Below are positions 22,881-33,643 of a DNA stretch of 64,000 bases, piece after piece (within the stretch, counting starts at the first letter, position 1; every line of letters begins with the position of its first letter). The stretch is taken from assembly GCA_032622095.1 (NCBI GenBank), contig CP136068.1, forward strand, positions 164,381,465 to 164,445,464. The letters run 5' to 3'. A model generated the notes under the pieces. It saw only the letters and a program-made list of their open reading frames with translations. It was not told where the DNA came from and did not search any database. A program made the position numbers and the translations under genes. The DNA comes from Siphonodentalium dalli (taxonomy: Eukaryota; Mollusca; Scaphopoda; Gadilida; Siphonodentaliidae).

Positions 22881-23711
22881 TTTGCAATTTTGATCATTCT
22901 GCTACATTTGATCATTTCGAAATGTACCCGACACTCGTTATGTGCGCCATCATAGATCACTGATGCTTCTATGCTTGTTCATCAAGTCCGCTGTGGTGTT
23001 CTCTAATCCCATATATACTGGTATGCAATGATACCTTGGATCATGATGGCGTTCCCTGCTCTCTACATTATACGAGGCTGGAGTACAGATGTGTGGCATG
23101 ATATAATGAAACCTCATACCTCGCTATGATATCTGCAGCATATCATTTTTATATCTGGTTTGTGTATCACAGGGAGCAATTTACTTTCGATATCTGATTA
23201 GCAAATAATCTCACATTGACATGATTAGATAGCATTTTTATAACATCATACATGTATAAAGAAATTCCTCGCTATTACCGGTATCCACATTTCAGTGGCA
23301 AATCGCGATGCGATTCCAGTTAATTTGCTCCCTGGTGTATCATAAGCATTCTGATATCTTATGGCCTACACAATGGCTGCATGTGACATCAGTTCATAAT
23401 GTGAACTGTCGAGAGAGCGAAGAAGATGACAAAGAGAATAGGATGCAGCAAAGTTATACTTGCTCGGTTGTCTCGCTAGCATGAATTATATGGCACTACC
23501 TGGGATGTTTATTCCAAAAACAAGGGGGGCGGGCGGTACACATTTGAGCAATGTCGTAATCTGAATTGGGAGCTCTTTCACGTAACATAATCATATCTGA
23601 TTCATGACTAAATCACATTTACATGAATCATGTTTCGGAAGAGTACATTCCCATCGAATTTGGATATTAATTAACTTTATTGCTCGTGCCTCCTCCTGGG
23701 CTTGCATTCTA

Positions 23712-23813
23712 ATCCATATAGTTCAGTTGAGGGCTTCTCCTTGGCGGAAAAATATAATATTTATAAATAATATTACTTTTTCCTTAAGGGAAGCCCGAAA
23801 CTGAACTATCATA
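23712..23813. repeat. Internal complementary region of DIRS-like element
   Basis: The first half (ATCCATATAGTTCAGTTGAG to TTGGCGGAAAAA) is the reverse complement of the element's left end. The second half (TATAATATTTATAAATAATA to CGAAACTGAACTAT) is the reverse complement of its right end. The two halves abut exactly where a circle would join right end to left end. Confidence 0.75.
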
Positions 23814-23877
23814 GATCCCTCCCATGGTGGTGCCATTCCCAACCCCGCGACTCGCAAATCTCATGATTAAGTCGGAA

Positions 23878-24071
23878 ATAAAAAACTGACTAGACAATAG
23901 ATAGAATGCGGGTGTATTCATGCGAGACTAATCTGGACACGGATGTGAGTGGGGTCGGCACAGCAATAAAATTTTAACCCTCCTGATTGACACAAGGCCG
24001 GAGACGTAATCCATATAGTTCAGTTTCGGGCTTCCCTTAAGGAAAAAGTAATATTATTTATAAATATTATA
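23878..24071. repeat. Right inverted terminal repeat of DIRS-like element
   Basis: AACTGACTAGACAATAGATA to GGCCGGAGACGTAATCC mirrors the left repeat. The outer end, TTCAGTTTCGGGCTTCCCTT to ATAAATATTATA, differs from the left outer end and is matched instead by the second half of the complementary region. Confidence 0.8.
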
Positions 24072-24102
24072 TATCTGTACAAGAAATATAGATCAAGGCG
24101 CT

Positions 24103-24323
24103 TTAGAATGAGGGAGGGGCGATGTACCTATGGGAATACCAGGATAAGTGTGTGATTATGTGTTATTTTTTCCGGTTTATTTTGAGGGAGGGATGCAGTA
24201 CTTATGTAAATGCCATGATAAGTGCATGGTTATGTGTTATTTTTTCAGGTTTAGGTGGAGGGATGGGCGCTGTTCCTATTGGAATGCCATGATAAGTGCA
24301 TGAATATGTGTTTATTTTTTCAG
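24103..24323 (+). repeat. Tandem pseudo-exon copies upstream of exon 7
   Basis: Three ~75-bp units precede the exon, each repeating its acceptor and 5' half (GAGGGAGGG(A/G), ...GTACCTATGGGA) plus intron sequence (CCATGATAAGTGCATG). The copy starting at 24249 retains TTTTTTCAG and an open in-phase frame GLGGGMGAVPIGMP before a stop. In the earlier copy the acceptor reads CCGG. Confidence 0.8.
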
Positions 24324-24381
24324 GTTTAGGGCGAGGGAGGGGTGCAGTACCTATGGGAAGAGGATATGCTCCACCTGGCTC
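24324..24381 (+). CDS. mael: Maelstrom-like gene, seventh visible exon
   Basis: Acceptor TTTATTTTTTCAG and donor GTGAGT bound 58 bp; two bases finish a glycine codon and the exon ends two bases into a codon. It encodes LGRGRGAVPMGRGYAPPG, adding GRGRG and GRG sites to the tail. It is the last of four tandem copies; this one alone has both splice sites and no stop, so it is taken as the used exon. Confidence 0.75.
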
Positions 24382-24582
24382 GTGAGTACAAGATCAAAAC
24401 TTAAAGATATATTCAGGGTTCCAGACCTCCAGTTACAACAACAACATACAAATTCTAATTTAACTTCACCTTTGCATTATCTCACTGAAAATAATTTGAA
24501 AACTTAAAGCAACATATAAACTATTTAATACTAAACAACATAACATAACTATTATTAAACAACATATATAGAGGATATGAAA

Positions 24583-25228
24583 TGAGTGTTTATCTCATAT
24601 GATATTTATGAAACGAGTCTAAGAATTTTCAGTTTTCTCGAGCCTCCGGCGAGAGAAAACTGAAAATTCGTGACGAGTTTCATAAATATCATATGAGAGA
24701 AACACGAATTACATATTCTATTTATCATATGACACCTATAAATTGATTATGATGTCCAAAACGCACACAAATCACTAAATAGCTATATGACATCGGCAGC
24801 AAAAGGTTAATGTGACGTCACTTCATTGCACCGGAAGCCCAATTACACCTGGTGAACTAGCAGAAATAATATGCACGCGAAGATATAGTGCGCTATTCTG
24901 TTCTCAGTTTGTGACATTATATCGTATGTTTATTAGATAAATACGAATTACATATTCTATTTATCGTATAACAATGTCCAAAACTATATATTTCAAGATT
25001 ATAATTGCGAGAATTTCGGCATCGCGTTGATTCGTGTATTTGACACGCACGAATTTGACCTGCATTTAGTCAGAGATGCGGCTCGGCCCCCGGCTGCCAT
25101 TCAGCCAATCAGAACACACTTTTTGTCAACAAACCAATCAAATTATCGGAAGGTGATATGAATTAGTAATTGATATGAAATTGATTTATGACATAGTTTC
25201 CAACGTAAATAATGATTGAGTCATATGA
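24583..25228. mobile_element. ~620-bp repeat with internal hairpin
   Basis: Runs from AGAGGATATGAAATGAGTG to AATGATTGAGTCATATGATA. A near-identical copy lies at 46880-47471 inside the Helitron. The first 130 bp fold into a hairpin (TTTATGAAACGAGTC with AGTTTTCTC and its complement); the other copy has lost the distal part of that hairpin. Family unknown. Confidence 0.7.
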
Positions 25229-25406
25229 TAAAAACTGTTATTACACATACTGTATTAATGTACCTTGAGTTAATTACCGGACCACATGCCATGTCAGATT
25301 TGATATTACTGGTATCTGCCATATTTCAATAAACAAAGTTCCACAGAGCAATGCCATGTTTGTGTATAAGGCTGTTTTGTTAACCACCAACTATATTATT
25401 TTACAG

Positions 25407-25428
25407 GCAATTTGCAACATCATGTTAG
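25407..25428 (+). CDS. mael: Maelstrom-like gene, candidate terminal exon
   Basis: A strong acceptor (TATATTATTTTACAG) is followed in the required phase by codons for S(completed)-QFATSC and then TAG. All visible exons then sum to 334 codons plus stop with no frame break. No canonical AATAAA was seen in the next 190 bp before the pearl-like element, so the 3' end of the transcript is unplaced. A short terminal exon can arise by chance, hence moderate confidence. Confidence 0.45.
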
Positions 25429-25618
25429 ATGTTATATATATGTTAATTAACCGTTCTCTTTTGACCTATAAATTCCAATAATTTATCTATACTACTTTAG
25501 TACGTAACAGTATACTGTATAATTCAACATCTAGATTCTAAATTATGATTCCGATCACAGCAATTTACTAACGCCAATGGATGGGTTAAACATCTACCGA
25601 TCATGATCTGCCTCTCAT

Positions 25619-26242
25619 TAGCTCAACTTTACTTTGTCTTCCGTCGTGTGTGTGCGTGTGTGATTTGTCAACAATTTCATTTAGCACGGGCTACAGGTCG
25701 TGCCTTTGGTCGGGTCATTATGAAATTTGTCATGGCTGTTGACATTGACATGTAGATGGGAACGAGTCATTTTGGGGTCATTCGGCAAAAAAACATGGCC
25801 GCCAGTGGCCATCTTGGATTTCAAAATTCAATCCATTAGCACGGGCTACAGGTTGTACTGTTCGTCTGATCATTTTGAAATTTGTCATGGATGTTAATAT
25901 TGACATATAGATGGGAATGAGTAATTTTGGGGTCGTTCTGCCAAAAAACATGTCTGCCAACAGCCATCTTGGATTTTACTCTTTGCATGACTAAATCCTT
26001 TGGCACGGGCTACAGGTTGTAGCTTTGGTCGGATCATCATAGAATTTGTGATGGATGTTAACAATGACATGTAGATGGGAACAAGTCATTTTTGGGGTCA
26101 TTCGGCAAAAAAACATGGCTGCCAGCGGCCGTCTTGGATTTTACTCTTTGTGTAACTAAGCCTTTCAACTTTCCACATTCCTAATCACTCCATTGACTGT
26201 AACGCATGAAATTATTCCCTTTCAAAATTGACACTTTCATTT
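25619..26242 (+). mobile_element. Pearl-like element, short (about three monomers)
   Basis: Starts TAGCTCAACTTTACTTTG and ends with ATTGACACTTTCATTT. Between are ~160-bp monomers with GCACGGGCTACAGGT, GACATGTAGATGGGAACGAG and GCCATCTTGGATTTTACTC. It is the same family as 34864 and 41868 and has no coding capacity. Confidence 0.7.
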
Positions 26243-26639
26243 TATAAAAAGGCTATTTCGTGGGGACATCAATTCATCAATCAACAGGTCCTGCAATAGC
26301 AGATTACTGACATCTTTGAGTAGACCAAGTAGGCTTAACATACTTAGGTAGACATTATTGAGAAATCGGACCCCCAGGTTTTCCGGCGCTGAAAGGGCGT
26401 CACGTAATCAGTGCAATAACCGGCTTCATTTCACACGCTGGTTGGGAAGTAATTTATTGTTTTATGTAACCTGCTCGTAGCGAATCCATTACCCTTTATT
26501 AAGAGACCAATTTCATTGAGCATTGTTTATACAAACTATTATAGCAGGGATCAGATGATTTTGTATCTACACAACTATGAATAGGCCACTGATCAATTTC
26601 AATTAATTACATCTATTACACTCCTATGTTGGGCTGCAA

Positions 26640-28183
26640 CGATTCAGAGGTTACCAAATGATGATCCTATCAAACAATCGCGACGTATAGCAGATATCTA
26701 ACACCCGAGGTTAGCAAATGACGATCATATCAAACAATCGCGACAAACAATCGCGACATACAGCAGATATCATGACTCAGCAATAAAAAACATTAATCTC
26801 AATACCAATCTAACACCCGAGGTTAGCAAATGATGATCATATCAAACAATCGCGACGTATAGCAGATATCTAACACCCGAGGTTAGCAAATGACGATCAT
26901 ATCAAACAATCGCGACATACAGCAGATATCATGACTCAGCAATAAAAAACATTAATCTCAATACCAATCTAACACCCGAGGTTAGCAAATGATGATCATA
27001 TCAAACAATCGCGACGTATAGCAGATATCTAACACCCGAGGTTAGCAAATGACGATCATATCAAACAATAGCGACATACAGCAGATATCATGACTCAGCA
27101 ATAAAAAACATTAATTTCAATACCAATCTAACACCCGAGGTTAGCAAATGACAATCATATCAAACAATCGCGACAAACAATCGCGACATACAGCAGATAT
27201 CATGACTCAGCAATAAAAAACATTAATCTCAATACCAATCTAACACCCGAGGTTAGCAAATGATGATCATATCAAACAATCGCGACGTATAGCAGATATC
27301 TAACACCCGAGGTTAGCAAATGACGATCATATCAAACAATCGCGACATACAGCAGATATCATGACTCAGCAATAAAAAACATTAATCTCAATACCAATCT
27401 AACACCCGAGGTTAGCAAATGACAATCATATCAAACAATCGCGACAAACAATCGCGACATACAGCAGATATCATGACTCAGCAATAAAAAACATTAATCT
27501 CAATACCAATCTAACACCCGAGGTTAGCAAATGACGATCATATCAAACAATCGCGACGTATAGCAGATATCTAACACCCGAGGTTAGCAAATGACGATCA
27601 TATCAAACAATCGCGACATACAGCAGATATCATGACTCAGCAATAAAAAACATTAATCTCAATACCAATCTAACACCCGAGGTTAGCAAATGACGATCAT
27701 ATCAAACAATCGCGACGTATAGCAGATATCTAACACCCGAGGTTAGCAAATGACGATCATATCAAACAATCGCGACATACAGCAGATATCATGACTCAGC
27801 AATAAAAAACATTAATCTCAATACCAATCTTAACACCCGAGGTTAGCAAATGACGATCATATCAGACAATCGCGATGTATAGCAGATATCATGACTCAGC
27901 AATAAAAAACGTTAATCTCAATACCAATCTAACACCTGAGGTTAGCAAATGATGATCGTATCAAACAATCGCGACGTACAGCAGACATCATGACTCAGCA
28001 ATAAAAAACATTAATCTCAATACCAATCTAACACCCGAGGTTAGCAAATGACGATCATATCAAACAATCGCGACGTATAGCAGATATCATGACTCAGCAA
28101 TAAAAAACTTTAATCTCAATACCAATCTAACACCCGAGGTTAGCAAATGATGATCATATCAAACAAACGTGACATACAGCGGA
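26640..28183. repeat. Satellite with alternating 60- and 100-bp units
   Basis: The basic unit AACACCCGAGGTTAGCAAAT, GA(T/C)GATCATATCAAACAAT, CGCGAC...CAGATATC is 60 bp. Every second copy usually has a 40-bp extension (ATGACTCAGCAATAAAAAAC with ATTAATCTCAATACCAATC), giving ~160-bp higher-order units. Some units have a duplicated CAAACAATCGCGA. The last units are single 100-bp types, showing decay at the right edge. Confidence 0.9.
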
Positions 28184-28199
28184 CATTGTTGCCTTCGGA

Positions 28200-28345
28200 A
28201 ATGTTTAGATAATAAGTTGAACCCTTTCTATACTTAATACACATTGTCGAGTAGTTCCCTAAGGAAATGTTTAGATAATAAATTAACCCTTTCTATACTA
28301 AATACTCATTGACGAGTAATTCTCTTAGGAAATGTTCAGATAGGT
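28200..28345. repeat. Two-and-a-half-copy tandem repeat, ~65 bp
   Basis: GGAAATGTTTAGATAATAA and CCCTTTCTATACT(T/A)AATAC recur at about 28197, 28262 and 28328. Confidence 0.7.
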
Positions 28346-28407
28346 CATTTGTTGAACTATTATCTGTAACAGTTCCCTCTGATAAATATGACTCCTACTG
28401 CACGTTT

Positions 28408-29495
28408 ATTATGCCCCTGACTTGAAGTCGGCGGGTATATAGTTGATGTCTCCGTCCGTCCGTACGTCCGTACAAACATTTTGCATTATTGTTCAGCAAC
28501 CGCTGGGCAGATTTAGCTGATATTTGGTATGGTGATAGAGCAGCATGGGGGAACAGCTACATGCATATCGCGGGTTTTGTCCACCCATTTTCACCAGAGT
28601 TATAGCCCTTTTTTTACTTAGAAAATTCAATTTTGTCCATCCGTACAAACATTTTGCATTATTGTTCAGCAACCGCTGGGCAGATTTAGCTGATATTTGG
28701 TATGGTTATAGAGCACATGCATAGGGCGCGTTTCGTACACCCATTTTCACCAGAGTTATGGCCCTTTTTTTACTTAGAAAATTCAAGTTTTCTCTTGTTT
28801 TTTTGGTTTCCAGATGATAGCGTGAGCTTTGGTGGTACGATTGCAAATCCCGTATTTTTGTGGATCAGTTATATGAAAATACATGTCAAGTGCAAATTTG
28901 GGTATGATCTGATGATTTTTGCCAGAGTAATGGCCCTTTTTTCAACTTAGGAAATTTGAATTTTGTCCGTCCGTACAAAATTTGCATTATTGTTCAGCAA
29001 TCGCTGGGCAGATTTAGCTGATATTTGGTATGGTGATAGAGCAGCATGGGGGGGACAGCTACATGCATAGCGCGGGTTTCGTCCACCCATTTTCACCAGA
29101 GTTATGGCCCTTTTTTTACTTACAAAATTCAAGTTTTCTCTTGTTTTTGGGTTTCCAGATGATAGCGTGAGCTTTGGTGGTACGATTGCAAATCCCGTAT
29201 TTTTGTGGATCTTTTATATGAAAATACATGTCAAGTGCGAATTTGGGTATGATCTGATGATTTTTGCCAGAGTTATGGCCCTTTTTTCAACTTAAAAAAT
29301 TTGAATTTTCGTTTGTTTTTGGGTTTCCGGATCACTTGTTTTGGGGTTTTTAGTCAACATTTCTGTACGAACTTCTTTTGAAATGGTCATATAGACCTCC
29401 TAGGATATCCGCAGTTTCGTCCATGCTTAATCCGAATTGCTACGGTCGGGGCAAATGCCACGCGACAGCGTACCTCTTGTTATCTATTGTCTGCC
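28408..29495 (+). repeat. Diverged tandem repeat
   Basis: Begins TATGCCCCTGACTTGAAG and GTCCGTCCGTACGTCCGTAC. Units share TTTTGCATTATTGTTCAGCA, AGATTTAGCTGATATTTGG and CAGAGTTATGGCCCTTTTTT, with larger duplications of GATAGCGTGAGCTTTGGTGG at about 28816 and 29162. It probably is a non-autonomous element with a repeat core; ends were not defined. Confidence 0.6.
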
Positions 29496-29585
29496 TATAT
29501 TTCCTGAAAAACATCTGTGGATGAATAATAGACTATTCCAGTGTATACTTTTATAACTGAACGGGAGAACCCATCTATTATAGTG

Positions 29586-30012
29586 TTAACCCTTTACCCA
29601 ACAGAACGGCCCTGTGCCAATGCATTCTCTTATATATGCGAGTCGACCATAGGTCGCCTCACATATATAAGAGAATGCATTGGCTTAACACATATTAAAA
29701 ATGATAAAATTGTCAAAGAATGTAGAAAAATATTATGAAAATTGTTAAAGAATGTAAGAAAAAATGTTAATGGTTTTTTTAGGCCAATGCATTCTCTTAT
29801 ATATGCGAGGCGACGAGGCGACCTATGGTCGACTCGCATATATAAGAGAATGCATTGGCACAGGGCATAACTGTAACCATCACAATGTGGTCAATGAACC
29901 GGTTCCAATGATATCCATATTTGTATGGTGTTATTGAGACAGACCGAAGATATTTTAGGCTGTTGAAGCTTTATTTGGGCGTTTTTGGCCGGTTTGTTGG
30001 GTAAAGGGTTAA
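29586..30012. mobile_element. piggyBac-like MITE, intact TTAA duplication
   Basis: TTAA at 29586-29589 and 30009-30012 bound CCCTTTACCCAACAG and its counterpart TTGTTGGGTAAAGGG. The interior has two pairs of opposed GAATGCATT-type blocks and an ACCGGTTCCAATGATATCC block. Confidence 0.85.
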
Positions 30013-30267
30013 TCCTCATGATGATAAAGACCTCTTCCATTCCAGGAACATTGATAATGGCTTGTCATCAATGTCAATCAAAGACTGATGAGATCAGATT
30101 CTGTACTTATCAACGAATCAAAGTGCTCCAAATGGACAAGGCCTGCCTTCCAGCTGTCAATCAACCAATCATAGTGCTATAAATTGATGAGTGCTCACCT
30201 GTGATTGTGACAAAGGATTATAATCATTTCCATACAAGAAGGCCTGAACATAAGGTGCCAGTCATTT

Positions 30268-30360
30268 GCAGAATGAGGTCCCCAGAGGGTGAATTTAGTG
30301 ATGATACCCCACACAGAAGGCTAGCATCACTATATTCACCCTCTGGGGACCTCATTCTGC
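30268..30360. repeat. Foldback hairpin repeat, family 1
   Basis: GCAGAATGAGGTCCCCAGAG pairs with CTCTGGGGACCTCATTCTGC, the best-preserved copy of the six. A downstream block shared with 15315 (TCATCTGCTATGGGAGAC) suggests a larger parent element. Confidence 0.8.
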
Positions 30361-30489
30361 TTAGCTTCATCTGCTATGGGAGACCTAGATTCAGATTAAA
30401 GTTCCCAGTTTGTGAAGACGGTGATGTGCACCCATTTGGCACCTCGATTATGAACTATGTTGTCTCCAAATTTTGGGATATAAAGAAAC

Positions 30490-30603
30490 TACAGTAATGC
30501 CCTAAATAATCGACTCCTTAACCACAGCAGGATTATGGGTAACTTTTCAGGATTTAGTCAGAAATATAGCTTGTTGCCATTCATCGGAAAGCTCTCACTG
30601 TAA
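30490..30603. mobile_element. Half copy of mariner-like foldback
   Basis: TACAGTAATGCCCTAAATAA through CATTCATCGGAAAGCTCTCA, i.e. one arm and loop of the family at 1133; the opposite arm is missing. Confidence 0.7.
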
Positions 30604-30678
30604 ACCAAAAAGAAAAAGAAACTAAAACATGTGTTAATTTATCAATAAATATACTTTCCAGAGACGATGTGGCCTAAT

Positions 30679-30749
30679 CAGAATGAAGTCCCCAGAGTAT
30701 GAATTTGGTGATACATCACTAAATTCACCGTCTGGGGACCTCATTCCGC
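30679..30749. repeat. Foldback hairpin repeat, family 1 (short copy)
   Basis: CAGAATGAAGTCCCCAGAGT pairs with GTCTGGGGACCTCATTCCG. Confidence 0.75.
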
Positions 30750-30926
30750 AAATATCTGGCATCATATTTTCAGCTTTTTCTGTTATGCCACACAAAGTAA
30801 ATATCCCGTTTCTCAGGCCCGCGTTCATGATCCTGAAACCCTGTGTGTGCAACCTTTTTATTCCCGTTTGTTACGTCATCGAAAAAATAATTATATTCAG
30901 AACGAAGTAATTGTGGTATTTTTGTA

Positions 30927-31136
30927 TACAGTAATGCCCTAAATAATCGACTCCTTAACCACAGCAGAATTTTGGGTAACTTTTCAGGATTTAGTTGGAA
31001 ATATGGCTTGTTGCCACTCAGTTCTCAGTGAGAGCTTTCCGATGAATGGCAACAAGCCATATTTCCGACTAAATCGTGAAAAAATACTCATAATTCTGCT
31101 GTGGTTAAGGAGTCGATTATTTAGGGCATTACTCTA
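30927..31136. mobile_element. Tc1/mariner-like foldback MITE
   Basis: TA-flanked near-perfect palindrome with arms TACAGTAATGCCCTAAATAA, CGACTCCTTAACCACAGCAG and their complements; loop GTTCTCAGTGAGAGC. Confidence 0.8.
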
Positions 31137-31659
31137 CAAACTTGTGCAGAACTGAGACCAGTTTCCTGATTCAAATTTCCAATTCATTACTTTAATTTGT
31201 AACAATGTGTTAAAGGTACTCAATCCGATTCGATGGCCCCCATATCATCAGATTCCAACAACACTGAGGCCACACAATATTGATTATCTGTTTGTCAGGA
31301 ATACTTTATTTTCATAAATTTCATCTCCAAATATTCAGAAACAGCATGATTGTTATCAACGAATTACACGCAGTGACCACTATTGGCACAAATGTTGTCG
31401 TAATATTTATGACCATTAATGGGTCCTGAATAAAGTAAAAAATATTTACATTTGTGCGACACTCAACCGTTGTGGTCTCTGAAATGGTACAGTCGATGTG
31501 GTTGGAATTTTCGACAATCTTAGTTCATAGCGACGTTCTTCCCATGGAGATAGTGTTTGGATATTCATACTAACTGATTGGTTTTATACAATGAAATAAG
31601 TCCATAATTTGTATTTAAGTTAACATTTCACAACAAAACTTAAACTACACAGTCTAAGT
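31137..31659. other. Intergenic, no feature seen
   Basis: AT-rich sequence without recognisable exon or element end. Confidence 0.5.
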
Positions 31660-32060
31660 TGCACTTTGTCCCCCGACATTCCATCGGAGGACTATAGTAA
31701 TGACCCTCATCCATCCATCAGGAATTTTATGCCAGCCTGTATTCTGTCATTTTCTGGTCAATTTTTAAAAAAGTTTGCCCTTATATCAACCAGCATGGGA
31801 ACCTGCGCGCCTCCGATTTTGTGTTCGATCAGACTCATTTTGCTGGAGTTATTGCCATTTTGCGAAATAGAATCATACATCCTGGGACTCATCTTTTGTC
31901 AGAGCCTGTATTCCGGATTTTTCCAGCCACAATTTGTTTTTAATTGACCCAGATGTCAACCATCATGGGAACCTGCACACCTGCGATTTTGAATTCAGTT
32001 GGAGTCATTTTGGCAGAGTTATTGCAATTTTTTGACATAGAATCGATGCATCTTTGTCTT
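31660..32060 (+). repeat. Diverged tandem repeat, ~175-bp unit
   Basis: Two units with CCATGGGAACCTGC or CAGCATGGGAACCTGC, TTGGAGTCATTTTGGCAGAG and TTATTGC(A/C)ATTTT. It is a relative of the array at 12184. Confidence 0.55.
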
Positions 32061-32149
32061 AACCTGTATTCTTAGAAGTTGTTTGATACATGTATTGTGC
32101 CAATTTGATTATTTGTATGCAGCTCAGTTGTAAGACAATGTATTTATTC

Positions 32150-33300
32150 ATATAATATAATTATATAAAACCTCCGCTAAAAATGAACCCACCGTGTCAG
32201 AGTACTCTGGCCGTGTGAGTCTAAAACCACTTACGCACATCGCAGCTTGTCCATATAACAAGGATTTCAGGTGCTGGGATTTCTGTATAAAAGGAAGATG
32301 TTTATCAGGTAGAGCCACAGAGAATGAGTCCCAAAATACATCCCACTCAAAAACATTACCACCGAAATAAGGTAGAGAAATCCTTGGTAAACGAATATTT
32401 CTGTACGGATCATAGCTGAAGGATGACACAAGACCGTTGTTTTGTTGAGTGCATGATCTTAATTCTCGAATATGTTGTTCATAAACAAACTGTCTGTCCT
32501 TAACCCTTTACCCAACAAACCGGCCAAAACCGGCCAAATAAAGCTTCAACAGCCTAAAATATCTTCGGTCTGTCTCAATAGAACCATACAAATATGGATA
32601 TCATTGGAACCGGCTCCTTGACCACATTGTGATAGTTACAGTTATGCCCTGTGCCAATGCATTCTCTTATATATGCGAGTCGACCATAGGTCGCCTCGCA
32701 TATATAAGAGAATGCATTGGCCTAAAAAAATCTTTTTTTTAACACTTTTTACCATTTTGTTATCCATTCTTTAACAATTTTATAATTTTTAATGTGTTAA
32801 GCCAATGCATTCTCTTATATATGCGAGGCGACCTATGGTCGACTCGCATATATAAGAGAATGCATTGGCACAGGGCCGTTCTGTTGGGTAAAGGGTTAAG
32901 CTCTATCAAATAGAAATTGTATTCACTAGCAACTTGGATATACGTGTTCTCTTCAGTCTGGGATGAGAGCAAACATTCTGAAATCCCACTCAAAACTGTT
33001 ATCTTTTCATCTAGAAGATTATGAAGACGTTCCAGTTTGTTCAAGTCCGGTTTTTGTGTGGATTGTGAATTTACTATGGAATCTACTTCTATAATAAGCT
33101 GATTGACGTGTTGCTGTTCTGCTTTATATTTCCAAAGTGTGTGTTTTCTGAGATCCATTGTATCACTGCTTGAAGGTTCGAGGGACCAAATGTGAGGGAA
33201 GTAATACAACACGCTATGTATAAATGGTGTTATCACGGACATAAATCCGTTATAAGGTGTAATGTTCCTATTGGACCTTTTTATATCAATAATGAATAGC
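32150..33300 (-). pseudogene. BEL/Pao-type retrotransposon gag fragment, split by a MITE
   Basis: Two minus-strand open segments lie either side of the MITE at 32500-32899. The upstream one has a helical segment with QQHVNQLIIEVDSI and KLERLHNLLDEKI. The downstream one has LPRISLPYFGG followed by WDVFWDSF, the LP.(I/L)xLPxFxGxxxxWxxFWxxF signature at the start of the conserved gag region of BEL/Pao elements. The part after GFRLTRPEYSD is missing, as are protease, reverse transcriptase and integrase. The frame is the same on both sides of the inserted TTAA element. It is an old partial copy with no sign of activity. Confidence 0.65.
32500..32899. mobile_element. piggyBac-like MITE inside the BEL/Pao fragment
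   Basis: TTAA at 32500-32503 and 32896-32899, termini CCCTTTACCCAACAAACC and CGTTCTGTTGGGTAAAGGG. It is the reverse orientation of the copies at 18650 and 29586. It interrupts the gag frame without shifting it. Confidence 0.85.
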
Positions 33301-33539
33301 ATGGAACAAATAGATAAACTATATTATGTAGTTGGTATCCATTGCAGACAATGCAATACAACACTGGTTGAGGGTTATTCAGAGAGCCATCTATTCCATC
33401 ATAACTTCATAAGTGACATAAGAGAACTGTCCAGTTGAACACAATAATCACACCTTTTAACATACAATAACTCACAATGTACATTCTGAGCTGTCACTGT
33501 GAACTGTTCTAACTAACACCGAGCTGATGTCGACCTAAT

Positions 33540-33612
33540 CAGGCCAGACCAATTCTATTCCCCGACAGACCAATTCTATTCCCCGACAGACCAATTCTAT
33601 TCCCCGACAGAC
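33540..33612. repeat. Short tandem repeat, 21-bp unit
   Basis: Three copies of CAGACCAATTCTATTCCCCGA. Confidence 0.9.
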
Positions 33613-33643
33613 CGAGCTGCTTTTTATTTTTCTTAGAACTCAC

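Larger units (their letters stand above)
19070..24071 (+). mobile_element. DIRS-like (tyrosine-recombinase type) retroelement, decayed
   Basis: Inverted terminal repeats at 19070-19242 and 23878-24071 bound a 5.0-kb unit. Just inside the right repeat, 23712-23813 is complementary to both outer ends at once. That is the internal complementary region that DIRS elements use to template a circular intermediate. I see no intact reverse transcriptase or tyrosine recombinase; the interior is broken into short frames, so the copy is dead or non-autonomous. DIRS elements leave no target duplication, and none was seen. It lies wholly in intron 6 of the maelstrom-like gene, same strand by the usual order (complementary region near the right end). 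Confidence 0.65.

Noticed and set aside
26640-28183. Regular repeats resembling a CRISPR array
   Set aside because: The interspersed segments are identical repeats, not unique spacers, and the window is eukaryotic.
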